From NCBI GenBank assembly GCA_022844225.1, contig JALHMC010000002.1, positions 62,001-126,000 of the forward strand: a stretch of 64,000 nt of DNA, given 5' to 3'. The notes beneath the pieces were generated by a model, which saw only the letters and a program-made list of their open reading frames with translations, had not been told where the DNA came from and did no database searches. The DNA comes from Hyphomicrobiaceae bacterium (GTDB lineage: Bacteria > Pseudomonadota > Alphaproteobacteria > Rhizobiales > Hyphomicrobiaceae). The position numbers and the translations under genes are program-made. Shown here one piece after another: positions 61,067 through 64,000 of this stretch; position 1 is the stretch's first letter, and each line of letters begins with the position of its first letter.

Positions 61067-61401
61067 GTGGACGCCTTTCTCTGCCTCGTCGCCGTAGAAT
61101 GCTATCGAGCGGGTGGATAGGGCGGTTTCGTATTTCTATCAAGGCGCAAAATGCAGTGTTGACGCCGCCTGGGCCGACCGACCGCTGCTGATTGGGCGAC
61201 AGTGTCACTCCGCCAGCTGCGCTTGTTACGCAACGCGCCGAGGTCGTCTTGGCGTGATGGATGCCTTTAGAGTGCCGATGTCGGTGGAACGCTCGTTCGG
61301 TGTTTGCGACACTGGTCCTGATCAGTCGAGCCTAGTCGAATTGTCCGCTCGCTCCACGTAGTGCGGATCATTCAGCCGGAAGGTCGAAACCTGCGTAAGG
61401 G
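61067..61401 (-). other. 335-bp region between glutamate dehydrogenase and tuf copy 2
   Basis: This holds a predicted tuf promoter (61114-61142) and the end of the dehydrogenase transcript. I saw no clear terminator and no plausible protein. Confidence 0.5.
61114..61142 (-). promoter_or_regulatory. Predicted promoter of tuf copy 2
   Basis: Minus strand TTGATA (61142-61137), 17-nt spacer and TATCCA (61119-61114). Both boxes deviate from consensus at two positions. Start near 61107 gives a leader of about 40 nt. Confidence 0.45.
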
Positions 61402-64000
61402 TCAGTCGCTCGCAGCGCCGCCGACCGCTTGCGCAAGTCCAGCTAGCCTCGCCGACGCCACCGTGAGACGCGCAAGGCTCATCTCGCGCGCGCTGGCGAT
61501 GGCCTCGAGGTCGGCTTTTGCACGTGTGGCCAATCCTCCGCAGCGGGCAAGCCACACAGCCGGGTCCATTGGCTCAGCTGCCGACCTACGCAGGTATGAG
61601 ATTGCCAATCGTCTTTGGCCTTCACCGAGGCTGGCCTCCGCACCCACAATCGCCAGGTATTCATAGTCGTCGCTGGGGGCTAGCCGGCGGGCGCGCGCGA
61701 CGATCTCATCGAGTCGCAGGTGCGCAGCAATAGCCATGAGCACGCGTGCGGCTTGCGTGATCGAAGTGCCGCTCTTCTCCGCCGTGACGGCGATAGCCGG
61801 TGTCTCGACCAGGACCGCTAGCCGCGAAATATCGGTGGCCAGAGACTGTGGTACGCCATGCCCTGACAGGCCGGCTGCATCCACTACGAGGCGTGTCGCC
61901 AAGACCGATGGCGCCAGTTCCTGCAGGCCGTCGGCGAGGGCATCTCGGCCCGCGCGTAGATTGGCGATGGTGTCGGACAAGCGGCGGTTCGCCCAGCCCT
62001 CACGCAGGATGCCGGTCGCGGCGACGATCAAGGCGTGGCGCAGGCGCTCGTAGAGGTCCAATTGTACGTCGCTGGAGACGACACCGTCGAGGGCATCGAC
62101 CTGCCGCCAGAGTTCCGCCAAACCGAGCGTGCCGCGCGCCGCCATGAATGCAAACGCCACCTCGGTGATCGGCCGACCGGTCGTATCCGCCAGCATCAGA
62201 GGGCCCGCCGGGCCCAAACGGTTGACCAAGCCATTGGTCAAGGTTGTCGCGACGATTTCGCGGCGCAGGCGGTGTCGCGCAATGTCCGTCTCGAACGGCT
62301 GGCGCAAGGCCGGCGGGAAGTAGTCAAGCAACAGCCCCGCGAGGTAGGGATCGTCGGGAACCGAACTTGCCAGCAGGTCGTGCAGCAGCGCAATCTTCGC
62401 GTAGCTCAACAAAACGGCCAGTTCCGGCCGCGTCAAGCCATGTCCCAGGCGGGCACGCTCCGCCAGTTCGTGGTCCCCGGGCAACGCCTCGAGCTCACGG
62501 TGCACGAGGTCGCGAGACTCAAGGTCTCGGATCAGGCGAGCGAGACTGCCGAGGTCACGGGCGTGCCGGCGTTCAGCCAGTGTGAGGGCCAACGACTGCT
62601 GATAATTGTTGCGCAGGACGGTGGCGGCCACGTCGTCCGCCATCGCCGACAGCAGCCGGTTGCGTTCATCTAGCGGCAGGCGACCTGATCGAACGGCTGG
62701 CGCAAGCGCGATCTTGATGTTGACCTCCTGATCGGAGGTATTCACCCCTGCCGAGTTGTCGATGAAATCCGTATTCAAGCGGATGCCGCGCGCGGCGGCT
62801 TCGATACGCGCCCGCTGTGTCATGCCGAGATTGGCGCCCTCGCCGATAACCTTGGTGCGTAAATCGACAGCCGATACGCGAAGCAGGTCGTTGGCACGGT
62901 CACCGACGTCTGTATCGGATTCGCCCGAGGCTCTTACGTACGTACCGATTCCACCGAACCATAGGAGATCCGTCTCCGCAGCCAGGATCGCACGGATCAA
63001 GTCGCTCGGGGTCATGGCATCCGCGCTCACGCCCAGCAAAGCCTTGACCTCAGGAGAAAGTGGGACCGATTTCAGCTGACGTGAATAGACGCCGCCGCCG
63101 GAGGACAGCTTCGTACGATCGTAGTCCGCCCAGGTCGAGCGCGGCTGGTCGAACAGGCGCCGACGCTCGGCGAACGCAGCGGTTGCGTCAGGGTCCGGAT
63201 CAAGGAAGATGTCCCTGTGATCGAAGGCCGCCACAAGCTTGATGCACGGCGACAGCAGCATACCATTACCGAACACGTCGCCCGACATGTCGCCGACGCC
63301 CACCACGCGGAAGGGCTCGCGCCGGATGTCGCGGTTCATCTCGCGGAAATGGCGCTTGACGCATTCCCACGCTCCCCGCGCGGTGATACCGAGCCCCTTG
63401 TGATCGTACCCCGCCGAGCCACCGGAGGCGAAGGCGTCCCCCAGCCAGAAGCCTCGTTCCTCTGCGATGGCGTTGGCCAAGTCGGAGAATGTCGCCGTGC
63501 CCTTGTCGGCAGCGACGACGAGATAGGGATCGTCGCCATCGTAGCGCAGCACCCGATCGGGTGGGGCAATAGCCCCGTCAACGATGTTGTCGGTCAGGTC
63601 GAGAAGTGCCCCAACGAATGCGCGATAGGCAGCAATGCCCTCGCGCTGGATCTCCTCGCGGCTGCCTCCGCGCGGCAAGCAGCGGGGCAGGAAACCGCCC
63701 TTGGCGCCAGCGGGCACAATGACAGCGTTCTTGACCTGCTGGGCCTTGGCGAGCCCCAAGACCTCTGTGCGGTAGTCCAAGGCGCGGTCGGACCACCGGA
63801 TGCCACCGCGCGCGATCGGAGCGAAACGCATATGGACGCCCTCGACTCGCGGACTGGCGACGAAGATCTCACGAAAGGGTCGTGGCGCGGGGGCCATCGC
63901 CAAGCGGTGGCCATCGAGTTTCAACGCGATCGTCGGGGAGAGAGCGGCGGGAGCCGATGGGCGGAAGAAGGTTGTCCGAACGGTGGCAAACAGAACCGTC
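61402..64000 (-). CDS. gdhB: NAD-specific glutamate dehydrogenase, C-terminal part (partial)
   Basis: The last about 865 residues of the large (about 1,600-residue) NAD-type glutamate dehydrogenase, which deaminates glutamate to 2-oxoglutarate. The gene continues past the right edge with no stop; a TTG at 63924 is internal. Catalytic-domain blocks are SPRVEGVHMRFAPIARGGIRWSDR, EVLGLAKAQQVKNAVIVPAGAKGGF, GDMSGDVFGNGML and VGGDRAND-like DTDVGDRANDLLR. The all-helical C-terminal region follows. It is transcribed toward tuf. Symbol by family use. Confidence 0.93.
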   Translation of the reverse strand, partial: TVLFATVRTTFFRPSAPAALSPTIALKLDGHRLAMAPAPRPFREIFVASPRVEGVHMRFAPIARGGIRWSDRALDYRTEVLGLAKAQQVKNAVIVPAGAKGGFLPRCLPRGGSREEIQREGIAAYRAFVGALLDLTDNIVDGAIAPPDRVLRYDGDDPYLVVAADKGTATFSDLANAIAEERGFWLGDAFASGGSAGYDHKGLGITARGAWECVKRHFREMNRDIRREPFRVVGVGDMSGDVFGNGMLLSPCIKLVAAFDHRDIFLDPDPDATAAFAERRRLFDQPRSTWADYDRTKLSSGGGVYSRQLKSVPLSPEVKALLGVSADAMTPSDLIRAILAAETDLLWFGGIGTYVRASGESDTDVGDRANDLLRVSAVDLRTKVIGEGANLGMTQRARIEAAARGIRLNTDFIDNSAGVNTSDQEVNIKIALAPAVRSGRLPLDERNRLLSAMADDVAATVLRNNYQQSLALTLAERRHARDLGSLARLIRDLESRDLVHRELEALPGDHELAERARLGHGLTRPELAVLLSYAKIALLHDLLASSVPDDPYLAGLLLDYFPPALRQPFETDIARHRLRREIVATTLTNGLVNRLGPAGPLMLADTTGRPITEVAFAFMAARGTLGLAELWRQVDALDGVVSSDVQLDLYERLRHALIVAATGILREGWANRRLSDTIANLRAGRDALADGLQELAPSVLATRLVVDAAGLSGHGVPQSLATDISRLAVLVETPAIAVTAEKSGTSITQAARVLMAIAAHLRLDEIVARARRLAPSDDYEYLAIVGAEASLGEGQRRLAISYLRRSAAEPMDPAVWLARCGGLATRAKADLEAIASAREMSLARLTVASARLAGLAQAVGGAASD

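Larger units (their letters stand above)
59809..61067. repeat. 1,259-bp direct repeat carrying tuf copy 2
   Basis: Second copy of the repeat at 41756-43014, same orientation, no difference noticed by eye. The two flank an 18-kb segment with fusA, rpsG, rpsL, rpoBC, the rplKAJL genes, nusG, secE, tRNA-Trp and ybjQ. Confidence 0.9.

Overview
The window looks like one chromosomal piece of a GC-rich alphaproteobacterium, most probably of the order Hyphomicrobiales (Rhizobiales). Three things point there. The ribosomal and RNA-polymerase cluster has the alphaproteobacterial order (tuf, tRNA-Trp, secE, nusG, rplKAJL, rpoBC, rpsL, rpsG, fusA, tuf, rpsJ and onward). There is a large NAD-type glutamate dehydrogenase. 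The accessory genes are typical of the group: FxsA, TimA/Tim44-like, MltA and Smr genes together, DUF992, and a D-tartrate-dehydratase-like enolase most like the Bradyrhizobium enzyme. No phage, insertion sequence, CRISPR array or rRNA gene was seen.

Region 1 (1-7.3 kb) is a catabolic island. It holds a 2-keto-4-pentenoate-hydratase-like enzyme, an SDR dehydrogenase, a RutA-like flavin monooxygenase without the rest of a rut operon, an SMP-30/gluconolactonase, a split UxaA-type dehydratase (small SAF subunit plus large subunit) and a D-tartrate-dehydratase-like protein. Together they suggest oxidation, lactone opening and dehydration of a sugar acid, hydroxy-dicarboxylate or ring compound. 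The substrate cannot be named, and no transporter or regulator is visible.

Region 2 (7.3-28.6 kb) is mixed envelope and housekeeping: DUF992, a 16-cysteine secreted protein, a histone-deacetylase-like hydrolase, an SPFH protein, FxsA, TimA, MltA, Smr, a YqaA/DedA-like membrane protein, DsbB, an SLC13 permease, two tandem glucosaminidase-like proteins, a PTR1/FolM-like reductase with FolB, a TorF-type porin, an LLM oxidoreductase, a saccharopine-dehydrogenase-like/DUF4166 protein, a DCC protein and an asparaginase-fold protein. Between DsbB and SLC13 lies a strange low-complexity segment (about 15.7-16.8 kb) with codon-phased Ala-Ser (plus strand) or Asp-Ala (minus strand) repeats.

Region 3 (28.6-61.1 kb, all on the minus strand) is the translation and transcription supercluster. 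It runs from tuf copy 2 through ybjQ, tRNA-Trp, secE-nusG, rplKA, rplJL, rpoBC, the str operon (rpsL, rpsG, fusA, tuf copy 1), S10 and spc to secY-adk, followed by rpmB. The alpha operon (rpsM, rpsK, rpoA, rplQ), usually found after adk, is not there. The two tuf genes sit in 1,259-bp direct repeats that appear identical. Both encode an EF-Tu whose switch I/effector loop is six residues longer than usual and lacks the standard RGITI motif, which is the most striking observation in the window.

Region 4 (61.4-64.0 kb) is the C-terminal part of an NAD-specific glutamate dehydrogenase that runs off the right edge.
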